Positions 53,447-62,934 of a DNA stretch of 64,000 bases are shown one piece after another. The number at the start of each line of letters is the position of its first letter. Positions within the stretch are counted from its first letter, which is position 1. Source of the stretch: DASVWZ01 sp963708575. Lineage in GTDB: Bacteria > Acidobacteriota > Terriglobia > Terriglobales > Acidobacteriaceae. Location: NCBI GenBank assembly GCA_963708575.1, contig CAVPTB010000007.1:930001-994000 (forward strand). The letters are read 5' to 3'. A model generated the notes under the pieces. The model worked only from the letters and a program-made list of their open reading frames with translations, was not told the DNA's origin and ran no database searches. The position numbers and the translations under genes are program-made.

Positions 53447-54598
53447 GTGATCATGCGTCGTTCCGAGAACGTTTCCAGCTTAAGTCCCCTTCCCACGGGT
53501 CAGTCGTCGACTGCCGAGCGCAAAGTGATGAACGAGTCTGCCTTTCACAAAGCGATTTCGGTGGAGAGAAAGCGCACCGAGCGCTCGAAGAAGCCCTTCC
53601 TGCTTATGCTGGTCGACATAGGGAAGAACCTGCACACAGGGAAGAACCAGCAGGCGGCAAACAATGTTCTGTCGGTGCTGCTGTCGACTTCCCGTGAGAC
53701 GGACATGGTGGGCTGGTACAAGGGTCAGAGCGTGGCGGGAGTGGTATTCACCGAACTTGTGTTCAGCGACAAGAAGGTTCTGCTCGAAACCATGTTGGAT
53801 AAAGTCAGCGGCGCTCTGCGGGAGAGTTTGACCGCGAATCAGCTTGGTCAGATTACGGTTTCTTTCCATCTCTTTCCAGACGATTGGGACCACGATGTTC
53901 CGGGGCATCCGACGAATCCGGTGTTGTATCCGGATCTGCCCATTGCGGAAGGAAAGTCAGGATTCTCGGCGGGAATCAAGCGGATTATGGATGTGCTCGG
54001 AAGCCTGCTGGCTTTGATCTTGCTCAGCCCATGCTTTCTGGTGATTGCCCTGGCGGTGCGGCTGTCTTCGAAGGGACCGATTTTCTTCCGGCAGCAACGG
54101 GTTGGCTACCACGGAAAGTCGTTCAGCTTCCTCAAGTTCCGGTCCATGTATGTGAACAATGATTCCACGGCTCACAAGGAATTCATCAAGAACTTAATTG
54201 CGAACCAGGGGAATGGAGACGGCAACAAGCCGAGCAACGTCGTCTATAAAATGACGAACGATCCACGGATTACTCCGGTCGGTGCGTTCTTGCGCCGAAC
54301 CAGCCTGGACGAGATTCCGCAGTTCTTGAACGTGTTGAAGGGAGACATGTCGCTGGTAGGTCCGCGGCCTGCGATCCCATACGAAGTTGCAGCGTATGAA
54401 ACCTGGCACCGCCGCCGGGTGCTCGAAGTGAAGCCGGGGATCACCGGCCTGTGGCAAGTGTATGGCCGCAGCCGGGTGAAGTTCGACGATATGGTTCGTT
54501 TGGACATCCGCTATGCGAAAGCCTGTTCGCCTTGGCTGGATATCAAGATCCTGGCGCGTACTCCCAAAGCCGTGATGAGCGGCGATGGAGCGATGTAA
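53447..54598 (+). CDS. Phosphoglycosyl transferase with unusual N-terminal domain
   Basis: The C-terminal half (about 175-383) is a polyprenyl-phosphate sugar-1-phosphate transferase of the bacterial sugar transferase family: hydrophobic segment (DVLGSLLALILLSPCFLVI), KGPIFFRQQRVGYHGKSFSFLKFRSM, TPVGAFLRRTSLDEIPQF, DMSLVGPRPAIP, KPGITGLWQVYGRSRV. It starts EPS repeat-unit assembly. In place of the usual multi-span N-terminus there is a soluble domain (about 25-150) whose FHKAISVERKRTERSKKPFL and STSRETDMVGWYKG recall a degenerate GGDEF domain. The GTG at 53447 follows GGAGG; an ATG two codons on is possible. Confidence 0.88.
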   Translation: MIMRRSENVSSLSPLPTGQSSTAERKVMNESAFHKAISVERKRTERSKKPFLLMLVDIGKNLHTGKNQQAANNVLSVLLSTSRETDMVGWYKGQSVAGVVFTELVFSDKKVLLETMLDKVSGALRESLTANQLGQITVSFHLFPDDWDHDVPGHPTNPVLYPDLPIAEGKSGFSAGIKRIMDVLGSLLALILLSPCFLVIALAVRLSSKGPIFFRQQRVGYHGKSFSFLKFRSMYVNNDSTAHKEFIKNLIANQGNGDGNKPSNVVYKMTNDPRITPVGAFLRRTSLDEIPQFLNVLKGDMSLVGPRPAIPYEVAAYETWHRRRVLEVKPGITGLWQVYGRSRVKFDDMVRLDIRYAKACSPWLDIKILARTPKAVMSGDGAM

Positions 54599-54680
54599 CC
54601 CTTCACCCTCCTGATTTTTATTCTTATTCGGATTTCGGTCCGGTTTGTAACTTTCCTCCCCAAGAAAAGGCAGGGCTTCA

Positions 54681-55742
54681 ATGAGTTCCGACGTGGTCAC
54701 GTTCGTCAAATCAATGGACGTCATTCAAACCGATAAAAATATGATCAATTTTGGTGTCATTGGCTACGGCTACTGGGGACCGAATGTGGCCCGAAACCTG
54801 AGCCATCTGGAAGGCTCACGGGTGCTGGCTATTTCGGACAAAAGCGCCAACGCGCGCAAGCGAGCGGAGAAGGCTTACCCGGGCGTTCCCATTTGCGCCG
54901 ATGCGGCTGAGATCATCTCATCGACGGAAATCGATGCCGTTGCCATTGTTACGCCGGTGTGGACCCACTACGAACTCACCAAGGCGGCACTAGAAAACGG
55001 CAAACATGTGTTTGTCGAAAAGCCTTTCACCAGCAGTGTGGCGCAAGCCGAGGAATTGATTGAGCTGGCGGCGCGCAAGAACCTGAAGATCATGGTTGAC
55101 CACACCTTCCTGTTCACGGGAGCGGTCAAGAAAATACGTCAACTGGTGGAAGAAGGGGCGCTCGGTAAGCTCTATTATTACGACTCCACGCGGGTAAACC
55201 TGGGTCTTTTTCAGCATGACGTTAATGTGGTCTGGGATCTGGCGCCGCACGATCTATCGATTATGGATTTTCTGATCAAGGACACTCCGGAAGCCATGGT
55301 GGCAACCGGCCAGAGCCACTTGAATGGCCATGAAGATGTGGCGTTTCTTACGGTGTACTTTCCCGACAAGGTCATCGCCCACATCAATGTGAACTGGCTA
55401 TCGCCGGTGAAAGTACGCACTACGCTGATTGGCGGCGAGAAGAAAATGCTGGTGTGGAACGACCTCGAGGCGGACGAAAAGATCAAGATCTACGACAAGG
55501 GCGTGAAAATCACCAACCAACAAGGCCTTTACAACTTGTTGGTGAACTACCGATCGGGCGATATGTGGTCGCCGCAACTGGAGCAGGTTGAAGCCCTGCG
55601 GGATGAGCTTGCTTATTTTGTCGATTGCATCGTGAAAGACGAAACGCCCATCAATGACGGCCACGCCGGCCTTCGAGTGGTCAAGATGCTTGAGGCTGCT
55701 GACGAGTCGCTTCGTAAACGCGGCGCTTTGATGTACCTCTAA
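54681..55742 (+). CDS. Gfo/Idh/MocA sugar oxidoreductase
   Basis: The 353-residue NAD(P)-dependent enzyme has the Rossmann motif FGVIGYGYWGPNVARNL, the family signature HVFVEKPFTSSVAQAEEL, and a C-terminal sheet domain (YYYDSTRVNLGLFQHDVNVVWDLAPHDLSI). It resembles the WbpB/WlbA group that oxidises the sugar at C3. With the acyltransferase at 57102 and aminotransferase at 57594 it could form a pathway to an N-acylated amino sugar nucleotide. That pathway is inferred from the gene set. Confidence 0.87.
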   Translation: MSSDVVTFVKSMDVIQTDKNMINFGVIGYGYWGPNVARNLSHLEGSRVLAISDKSANARKRAEKAYPGVPICADAAEIISSTEIDAVAIVTPVWTHYELTKAALENGKHVFVEKPFTSSVAQAEELIELAARKNLKIMVDHTFLFTGAVKKIRQLVEEGALGKLYYYDSTRVNLGLFQHDVNVVWDLAPHDLSIMDFLIKDTPEAMVATGQSHLNGHEDVAFLTVYFPDKVIAHINVNWLSPVKVRTTLIGGEKKMLVWNDLEADEKIKIYDKGVKITNQQGLYNLLVNYRSGDMWSPQLEQVEALRDELAYFVDCIVKDETPINDGHAGLRVVKMLEAADESLRKRGALMYL

Positions 55743-55749
55743 AGACCCA

Positions 55750-57045
55750 ATGCCCGGAATGAAACCTACCGTCCTGATTGCCACAACGTGCCGCTGGGTT
55801 CCGACGGCTCGCCTTGCGATGGCGTTAACCAATGCCGGATGCCTGGTGGAAGCAGTGTGCCCAAGTCAGCATCCGATAGAGAAGACAGGCGCTATCCAGC
55901 GTGTGCATGAATACCGAAGCCTGAGCCCCATCAAGTCTTTCGCTGCGGCGATCGAAGCGGCGGGGCCAGAGGTTGTGATTCCGGGAGACGACCTCGCGAC
56001 CCAGCATCTTCACGATCTGTACCAGCAGGAATTAGAGAACGGGCAAACAGGCGCCAAGATCCGCGCGCTGATTGAACGGTCCCTGGGAGCGCCGGAACAT
56101 TTTGCCGTTCTGTACCAACGATGCAAAGTGATGGAAATAGCTGAAGAAGAGGGCATTCGAGTTCCGCCCACGGCGGTCGTCGCAAACAATGGCGACCTCC
56201 GAAAATGGATTAAGCGAAATGGTTTCCCGATTGTCTTGAAGGCAAACGAGACCTCGGGTGGCGATGGCGTGAAAGTGGTTCATTCGTTCGATGAAGCTGA
56301 AAGCGCGTTGCAGAAGCTGCAGGCTCCTCCGCTGATGGCGAGAGCCGTGAAGCGAGCTGTGATCGATAACGACCGAACCTTGATTCGACCGTCGTTTCTG
56401 CGGCGGAAGCATGTGGTGAACGCACAGACGTTTGTGGCAGGACGGGAAGCTACCACCGCGGTGGCTTGCTGGAAGGGAAAGGTGTTGGCCAGCCTGCATT
56501 TTGAAGTTCTGAATAAGAGCGATGCATCGGGTCCGGCCACTGTGATCCGGCGGATCGAAAACGCAGAGATGGCAGATGCCGCGGAGAAACTGGTTTGCCG
56601 ATTGAACCTGTCCGGCATTCACGGATTCGATTTCATGTTGGAGACGCAGACTGGCCGAGCGTACCTCATCGAAATCAACCCTCGCGCCACGCAGGTGGGA
56701 CATCTGACGTTTGGAGTTGGTCACGACATCCCGGCTGCCATGTTTGCCGCGATTTCCGGTGAAAAGATTCAGGTTGCTCCCAAACTCACCGAGAGCGACA
56801 CCATCGCGCTCTTCCCGCAAGAATGGAAGAGAGATCCGGAGAGCAAGTTTTTGCGTTCGGCCTTCCATGATGTTCCCTGGGAAGAGCCTGCATTAGTGCA
56901 CTCCTGCATAAGCAAGACCCGTCATGGCCGGCTGCGGAAGTCGAAGCAGGAGACCTTGAAACCCTTCGCAATAGAACGCAGCCAGGTTAACCGAGCCACA
57001 ACCGTAAAACCTCAAGCGGTTGGATTGGACTGCGAACTGAAATAG
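55750..57045 (+). CDS. ATP-grasp family ligase
   Basis: The 431-residue protein has a carbamoyl-phosphate-synthase-like N-terminal domain (VLIATTCRWVPTARLAMAL, VVIPGDDLATQHL), then ATP-grasp motifs: FPIVLKANETSGGDGVKVV (ATP-binding Lys and glycine-rich loop), FVAGREATTAVACWKGKV and the metal site GIHGFDFMLE / YLIEINPRATQVGH. It forms an amide or similar bond with ATP. Its place between sugar-nucleotide genes suggests it adds an amino acid or acyl group to the EPS or a precursor. The substrate is not evident. Confidence 0.85.
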   Translation: MPGMKPTVLIATTCRWVPTARLAMALTNAGCLVEAVCPSQHPIEKTGAIQRVHEYRSLSPIKSFAAAIEAAGPEVVIPGDDLATQHLHDLYQQELENGQTGAKIRALIERSLGAPEHFAVLYQRCKVMEIAEEEGIRVPPTAVVANNGDLRKWIKRNGFPIVLKANETSGGDGVKVVHSFDEAESALQKLQAPPLMARAVKRAVIDNDRTLIRPSFLRRKHVVNAQTFVAGREATTAVACWKGKVLASLHFEVLNKSDASGPATVIRRIENAEMADAAEKLVCRLNLSGIHGFDFMLETQTGRAYLIEINPRATQVGHLTFGVGHDIPAAMFAAISGEKIQVAPKLTESDTIALFPQEWKRDPESKFLRSAFHDVPWEEPALVHSCISKTRHGRLRKSKQETLKPFAIERSQVNRATTVKPQAVGLDCELK

Positions 57046-57101
57046 ATGGTGTAAGCGACTGACCTCCTCCACTGAAGCAGTTAGGGAACCCAAAAAAATC
57101 T

Positions 57102-57597
57102 ATGAATGAACACTTATGCATCGCGCCGGACGTAAAGCTGGGCAAGGATGTGAAGCTTTCGAAGTTCATCAATCTCTATGGATGCGAGGTCGGGGACGAG
57201 TCAAAGATCGGGGCTTTTGTCGAGATACAGAAGAACGCTTCGGTCGGCAAACGCTGCAAGATCTCGAGCCATACCTTCATCTGCGAGGGGGTCACGATTG
57301 AAGACAACGTGTTTGTTGGACACGGCGTGACCTTCATCAACGACAGCTATCCACGTGCCACCGACGGACGGCCAGTTGCAAACCGAGGCCGACTGGAAAG
57401 TCGAGCGAACGGTGGTTAAGCAAGGCGCGTCGATTGGTTCGGGCGCCACAATTTTGTCAAACGTAACGATTGGTGAAAACGCGATTGTGGGAGCGGGAAG
57501 CGTAGTCACCAAAGACGTGCCGGCCAACAGCATCGTGGCCGGAAATCCCGCCAAACTTCTACGTTCCATCGAATCGACCTTGGAGGTCACAAATTGA
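57102..57597 (+). pseudogene. Hexapeptide-repeat N-acetyltransferase (WbpD-like), frameshifted
   Basis: The left-handed beta-helix repeats are plain: VKLGKDVKLSKFINLYGCEV, GDESKIGAFVEIQKNASVGK, then VTIEDNVFVGHGVTFINDSYPRA. At about 57362-57370 the frame shifts by one base; the continuation (DGQLQTEADWKVERTVVKQG, GSGATILSNVTIGENAIVGA, VPANSIVAGNPAKLLR) is in another frame up to 57597. The set matches the acyltransferases that acetylate the 3-amino group of UDP-sugars (WbpD). The reading frame on both sides is otherwise intact and the gene is overlapped by the next one, so a sequencing indel is plausible. Confidence 0.75.
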
Positions 57598-58841
57598 GCA
57601 ATTCTTCTAACATTCCTTTTCTCGATCTGGTTACCCCCCACGTTGAACTCGAGCAAGAGTTGACGGCTGTTTTTCACAAGGTGCTGCACACGGCCGGGTT
57701 CATCGGCGGACCCATGGTGGAGGACTTCGAAGCCGCATTCGCGAAGTTCTGCGATGCCAAACATTCGGTTGCGGTGAGCAGCGGAACTGACGCACTTCGT
57801 TTTGCTCTGATGGCATGCGGCGTGAAGTCGGGCGATGTGGTGGTCACAGTGCCGCATACGTTCATCGCGACGACGGAAGCGATTTCTCAAGCGGGTGCTC
57901 TGCCGGAGTTCGTGGACGTGGACGAGCGTACCTATAACCTGGATCCGGAGAAATTGCGCGAATATCTGCAGGGCGAATGTGAGCGGGATCGGTCGGGACG
58001 ATTGATCAGCCGCCGCAGCGGGCGTCCGGTGACGGCGGTTGTGCCGGTTCATCTCTACGGGCAGATGGCGGACATGGACGCGATCCTGGATTTGGCGAAG
58101 CAATTTGGCTTGATCGTGATTGAAGACGCTTGCCAGGCGCACGGCGCGGAGTACTTCTCGCGTAAGAACAATCGCTGGATGAAAGCTGGGTCGGTCGGCG
58201 TTGCCGCGGCGTTCAGCTTCTATCCAGGGAAAAACTTGGGAGCTTGCGGTGAAGCCGGCGCCATCACGACGAATGTTTCCGGCCTTGCCGACAAGATGAA
58301 GATGCTGCGCGACCATGGCCAGGCGAAAAAGTACTATCACGATATTGAAGGCTACAACGGCAGACTCGACGCGCTGCAAGCCGGTCTTCTCCATGTAAAG
58401 CTGGGACATTTGGCGAAGTGGAATGCTGCCCGACGCGATCACGCCGCAGAATACCGGCGCTTGTTCGAGGCTTCAGGTAGTGTGGTCGCTGCGCCGTACG
58501 AACCGTCCTGGTCGAAGGCGGTCTACCACCTGTATGTGGTGCGTACCGACGACCGCGAGGGTCTGATGAATCATTTGAAGGCGCAGGGTATTGGCAGCGG
58601 CATTCACTACCCAATCCCGCTGCACCTGCAAAAGGCCTACAGTTCGCTGGGCTACGGTATCGGAGATTTCCCGGCGTCGGAGAAAGCCGCGGCGGAAATC
58701 GTATCGCTGCCGATGTTCCCGCAGTTGACCGCGGAGCAGCAGGCGCGGGTCGTCAAAGAGGTTACGAATTTCATCTCGAAGACGAAGCGCAAACAATCTG
58801 AACGTGAGCCTGCTTTAGCCGGAGCCGAGCGGAACGCGTAA
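57594..58841 (+). CDS. DegT/DnrJ/EryC1 aminotransferase
   Basis: The 415-residue PLP enzyme has the family landmarks: VSSGTDALRFALMA, TVPHTFIATTEAISQAGALP, VPVHLYGQMADM, VIEDACQAHGAEY (Asp binding the PLP ring), AFSFYPGKNLGACGEAGAI with the Schiff-base Lys, and YNGRLDALQAGLLHVKL. It puts an amino group on a keto-sugar nucleotide. The TTG start overlaps the stop of the acyltransferase gene by four bases. The oxidoreductase at 54681 is its likely supplier. Confidence 0.9.
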   Translation: MSNSSNIPFLDLVTPHVELEQELTAVFHKVLHTAGFIGGPMVEDFEAAFAKFCDAKHSVAVSSGTDALRFALMACGVKSGDVVVTVPHTFIATTEAISQAGALPEFVDVDERTYNLDPEKLREYLQGECERDRSGRLISRRSGRPVTAVVPVHLYGQMADMDAILDLAKQFGLIVIEDACQAHGAEYFSRKNNRWMKAGSVGVAAAFSFYPGKNLGACGEAGAITTNVSGLADKMKMLRDHGQAKKYYHDIEGYNGRLDALQAGLLHVKLGHLAKWNAARRDHAAEYRRLFEASGSVVAAPYEPSWSKAVYHLYVVRTDDREGLMNHLKAQGIGSGIHYPIPLHLQKAYSSLGYGIGDFPASEKAAAEIVSLPMFPQLTAEQQARVVKEVTNFISKTKRKQSEREPALAGAERNA

Positions 58842-59680
58842 TGGATTTGCGTCTTGACCGTCTGGCTACGCTGTACGTTGCCCGTCCGCTTCAGCGGCTG
58901 ACGTCGGCTAGCCAGCGGTCCATTCCGATCCTGATGTACCACAGCATCTCGGACGAAGATGAGAGCAGAGTACATCCGTACTATCGGACGGCGACGTCGC
59001 CGGCAGTGTTTGCGGCGCAGATAGCGAGCCTGCAGTCGGCGGGTTTTCGAGCTGTGGGATTGACAGAGGCCGCCCAAAGAATCGCCCAGCCAGCGATTCC
59101 GGATAACTGGGTTGTCATCACGTTCGACGACGGATACAGGAATTTTTATACCGACGCTTTTCCAGTCCTTAATCGTCATGGATTCACGGCTACGATGTTT
59201 CTTCCCACGGCCTATATCGGCGATACGACGACGAGTTTCAACAAGAAAGATTGCATGACCTGGAGCGAAGTGCGAGAGCTGCAAAAATGCGGTATCGACT
59301 TCGGGTCGCATACGGTAACGCATCCGCAGTTGCATGACATTCAGGCAGACAGGATCAAGCAAGAGGTCGAGCTGTCGAAGCAGACGATCGAAGAGAGGCT
59401 GGGATCGAAGGTGGAATCGTTTGCTTATCCGTATGCATTCCCGGACACCGATATTCAATTTAGAAATCGACTGCGAGAGATGCTGCGGAATGCCGGGTAC
59501 GCGAGCGGGGTTTGCACCACGCTAGGACGAGCCAGTCGCGGAAGCGACCCCTATTTTCTCAAGCGCCTGCCGGTGAATTCGTGTGACGACGCCGAACTTT
59601 TCCAGGCCAAGTTAGACGGTTCATACGATTGGCTGGCGAAGCCCCAGTATCTGGTAAAAAAAGCAAAGAGCTGGGCGTGA
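58841..59680 (+). CDS. Polysaccharide deacetylase (CE4)
   Basis: The 279-residue enzyme has CE4 motif 1 VVITFDDGYRNF (catalytic Asp) and motif 2 HTVTHPQLHD (metal His pair), plus FAYPYAF and ILMYHSISDED. No signal peptide is evident, so it may act on the cytoplasmic side or through another export route. A deacetylase is a standard member of exosortase-linked EPS loci. The ATG overlaps the aminotransferase stop by one base, and its own stop overlaps the next gene's GTG. Confidence 0.88.
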   Translation: MDLRLDRLATLYVARPLQRLTSASQRSIPILMYHSISDEDESRVHPYYRTATSPAVFAAQIASLQSAGFRAVGLTEAAQRIAQPAIPDNWVVITFDDGYRNFYTDAFPVLNRHGFTATMFLPTAYIGDTTTSFNKKDCMTWSEVRELQKCGIDFGSHTVTHPQLHDIQADRIKQEVELSKQTIEERLGSKVESFAYPYAFPDTDIQFRNRLREMLRNAGYASGVCTTLGRASRGSDPYFLKRLPVNSCDDAELFQAKLDGSYDWLAKPQYLVKKAKSWA

Positions 59681-60900
59681 AAACATCGAGGAGAGAGCAT
59701 CGTTTGCCGGTCCGCGTTCTTTATAGTTTTCCGCACAAGCTGGGAGCCGACCGCATCTGCTATACGGCGTGGCAACAGGTGTGCGGACTCGACGGGGCGG
59801 GTGCGGAAGTTCTGGCCATGCCCGGAGTGTTGCATCGGCCAGTTCCGGAAGGCGTGAAAGTGCAAACCACGCTGGCTCGGGGAAAATACAGAATTCCTTA
59901 CAAGCTCCTGGGAGTGACGAATGCTTCCCGGCTCCATGATCGGATCGTAGCAAGGCGTCTCGAGAAGATTGCCGATCAGGTCGATATTGTGCACTGTTGG
60001 CCTCGCGGGGCACTACACACCCTGAAGGCGGCGAAGCGGTTGGGAATTCCGACAGTGTTGGAGCGTCCGAACGCTCACACGCGCTACTGCTACGAGGCGG
60101 TGGCAAGAGAGTGTAAGCGGATCGGAGTGAGCTTGCCACACCGTGAATACCGGCACGATGAGCGGGCACTGGAACTTGAGCAGGCAGAGTTCGACGCGGC
60201 CGACCGGTTACTGTGCCCAGGAGCGTTTCCCGAAAAGAGTTTTCTGGATCTGGGCTTTGCTCCAGAACGGCTGGCTCGTCACGCCTACGGATTTGACGAA
60301 GATAGATATTTCCCAGAGTCGCGATCCGACAATGGGTCGAGGAAATTCACCGGATTGTTCGTTGGGGTGGATGCAGTTCGAAAAGGGTTGCACCTGGCGT
60401 TGCAGGCGTGGTTGGCATCGCCTGCGGCGGAAGCTGGGGAGTTTTTGATAGCCGGCGATCTCAGCCCTGAATTCAGAACGAAGTTTGCCGCGGAGTTGTC
60501 CCATCGCAGTGTGCGCGTGCTGGGACATCGGACGGATGTTCCTGAGCTGATGCGCAAAGCGGACGTTCTGTTCCTGCCGTCGATCGAGGAAGGTTCAGCG
60601 CTAGTGTGCTCGGAGGCGATCGGTAGCGGGTGTGTTCCACTGGCATCGAAGGCGTGTTCCGATGCCTGCCGCCACATGGAGAACGCGCTGGTGCACGAAG
60701 TTCTGGACGTAGCGACGCTGCGCGAGCACATTACGCTGCTCTGCCAGAATCGGGAGTTGCTGAACCGGCTCCGCGAGGGCGCCATACGCAGCCGCCGCGA
60801 ACTGACCTGGGCAGTTGCGGGGAAGCGGCTGCTTACGGTTTACCAGGAGACGATTGAGTCTTTTCATCAGTCCAGCCAGCGAGTCGGGGCGGCGCGCTAG
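59677..60900 (+). CDS. GT4-type glycosyltransferase
   Basis: The 407-residue enzyme has a GT-B fold pattern: VLYSFPHKLGADRICYTAWQ at the start, VDIVHCWPRGALHTLKAAKR in the acceptor domain, then the donor domain with FTGLFVGVDAVRKGLHLALQ, VRVLGHRTDVPELMRKADVL and FLPSIEEGSALVCSEAIGSG (EX7E motif). The start GTG at 59677 overlaps the deacetylase stop by four bases; a longer frame to 59629 lies in that gene. It adds one sugar of the EPS unit; donor and linkage are unknown. Confidence 0.88.
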   Translation: MKTSRREHRLPVRVLYSFPHKLGADRICYTAWQQVCGLDGAGAEVLAMPGVLHRPVPEGVKVQTTLARGKYRIPYKLLGVTNASRLHDRIVARRLEKIADQVDIVHCWPRGALHTLKAAKRLGIPTVLERPNAHTRYCYEAVARECKRIGVSLPHREYRHDERALELEQAEFDAADRLLCPGAFPEKSFLDLGFAPERLARHAYGFDEDRYFPESRSDNGSRKFTGLFVGVDAVRKGLHLALQAWLASPAAEAGEFLIAGDLSPEFRTKFAAELSHRSVRVLGHRTDVPELMRKADVLFLPSIEEGSALVCSEAIGSGCVPLASKACSDACRHMENALVHEVLDVATLREHITLLCQNRELLNRLREGAIRSRRELTWAVAGKRLLTVYQETIESFHQSSQRVGAAR

Positions 60901-61141
60901 AAGCTTATTTTGGGCCGGTTCCTTTTTGGGCATGTGTAAGTATCTGCAAGCAGGTGCTCTAGAGGTTTCGAAACAGGGCATGTACTGCCGAGACCTATCA
61001 AAGGGGGCATCCCTCCACGACAATCGAGTCCTAGATCGGCTGAATTGGCCCGCGGATGGCGGTTTCCCGATTGGGGAACTCGCGCAGGACGGTTGGCAGC
61101 GGGAACTTGTCCGACAAGGACCAAAATTAGTGGAGGAATAC

Positions 61142-62757
61142 GTGACCGTCGTCCCCCGAAATACCGTTATAACGTTGATGTTCGTGCTCGCGGTCTCTGC
61201 CTTTGGATTTGCCCAGGCAGCCAATGTGTACATCACCCCTGACGGAAGCAGTCAGGGAGCCTGCACGAATAGCCCTCACAATCCGGCATGGTTCAACAGT
61301 TCGGCCAATTGGGGAACTGGAGGAAGCCAGATCGGGCCCGGAACGACGGTGACGATTTGCGGAACGTTTAACGGGAGCCCTGGCGCTACAGAGTTTAGCT
61401 TTCAGGGAAGCGGTACGAGCGGGAATCCGATCACGCTGCTGTTTGATAGCAACGCGAATCTGACGCTCCTTACTGGGGAAATGGCGCGATTGCCACCAAC
61501 GGTCATAGCTACCTGACCATCGACGGAGGCAGTAACGGAGTTATTCAGAATACGCAGAACGGCGACGGGCTCGCCTACCAACATATTTCTGCTTTCCTCA
61601 ACGCGTATTCATGCAATGGCTGCACGCTCAGAAACCTGATGCTCGCCAACAACTATATTGCGATCAAGAATTACAGCAATCCGATTGGCGGGCCGATGAC
61701 CCAGATGAACATCATTATGTTTTCCGGGTCGAATTGGACGATCAACAACAACGTAATGCACGATTGCGGTTGGTGTCTCTATAACGTTTACGGAAACGGT
61801 GACACCAATATCAACGTCTACAACAACGAGATTTACAATTGGGACCACGCGTACATGTTCGCCACCAGTGGAGCGAACGCAGCGACCAATTTTTATTTCC
61901 ACGACAACAACATCCACGACAACATCAATTTCGAAACATCAGGTTGCGTTTATCACCTGGATGGCGTTCACTTCTTCGGAACGAATGGCAGCTCGATGAA
62001 TGGAATCTATTTTTATAACAACTGGTTCCATGGCCAGCTTTCCGGCAACTGTTCGAGCGGATTCATATTCATGGAGGGCGGCACAGGAACGCCGTCTCAC
62101 GCTTCGAATTCCTACTGGTGGAATAACGTGTTTGATGCGTCTCAGACAGACAGCATCAATGCCAACGGATGGGTCGGGATCTTCTCCGGCGAAAGCGGAC
62201 AGACTTTCTTCGTGAACAACACCATGGTGGCGGCCAACGGTACAGATAACGATGTGTGTTATGCAATGGGCCCCCTGGTTAATTTCACCTTCGAGAACAA
62301 CGTAGTCAACAATTGCGGCCTGCAGATCAAGTTGTGGTCTTTGACCGGTACCACCACGGTCGACTACAACGTGTATGGAATTTCTTGCCAAAACGGCGGG
62401 AATTGTTTCGCCTGGGACAACAAGTTCGAAGGGAATTTCCCGACTTGGAAGTCGGCTACCGGCTTTGATTCCCACAGCTTGTTCAGCATGACCCCGAACA
62501 TGAATTCCAATGGCACGCCGCAGTCCAACTACATTGGGATCCAGCAAGGCGCTAATCTGACGGGTCTGGCAACGCAGAAATTGGCGAGTCTAGCCAACGA
62601 CACAACCCAAGGAAACACGCGCACACCGTTTCAGCGCCCTACGGGCACCTGCTCGTCGCAAGGATCCGCGAGCTGCTGGGATATCGGCGCGTATCAGTAT
62701 GGTACGGGCGATCCGCCGCCGGCACCGCCGACCGGACTACAGGCAACGGTGCAGTAG
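61142..62757 (+). pseudogene. Secreted right-handed beta-helix protein, frameshifted
   Basis: The GTG at 61142 follows GGAGG and gives a signal peptide (NTVITLMFVLAVSAFGFAQA). After ANVYITPDGSSQGAC comes a parallel beta-helix with runs such as NWTINNNVMHDCGWCLYNVY, INVYNNEIYNWDHAYMF and GIYFYNNWFHGQLSG, typical of NosD/pectate-lyase-like repeats, and a Pro-rich end (GDPPPAPPTGLQ). The first frame ends at 61516; near 61470-61480 the fold continues in another frame (WGNGAIATNGHSYLTIDGG) to 62757. Such proteins often act as polysaccharide lyases or epimerases; here EPS processing is only inferred from the position at the end of the locus. Confidence 0.75.
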
Positions 62758-62808
62758 GATCCAGATTTGAGTTTCAACGAAACTTAAAGTAGAAAGAACC
62801 CAGTCAGA

Positions 62809-62840
62809 GTGGTGAAGCCTGGTCAGACAGGCTTCACCAC
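62809..62840 (+). terminator. Perfect 13-base-pair hairpin before the flippase gene
   Basis: GTGGTGAAGCCTG (62809-62821) pairs with CAGGCTTCACCAC (62828-62840) around six bases. No T-run follows (GACATCCTAAAG), so it is a weak or factor-dependent terminator, or a read-through point inside the EPS operon. Confidence 0.45.
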
Positions 62841-62934
62841 GACATCCTAAAGACAATTGAAGTTCCTTCCTGATCCGGTCCGATAAACAGACGCTACCAC
62901 TGATCTCTTCCCGCTCGATGCTATTAATGTGTCA

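Noticed and set aside
57201..58442. 413-codon minus-strand frame over acyltransferase and aminotransferase
   Set aside because: Both sense genes have clear family motifs; the antisense product resembles no protein family.
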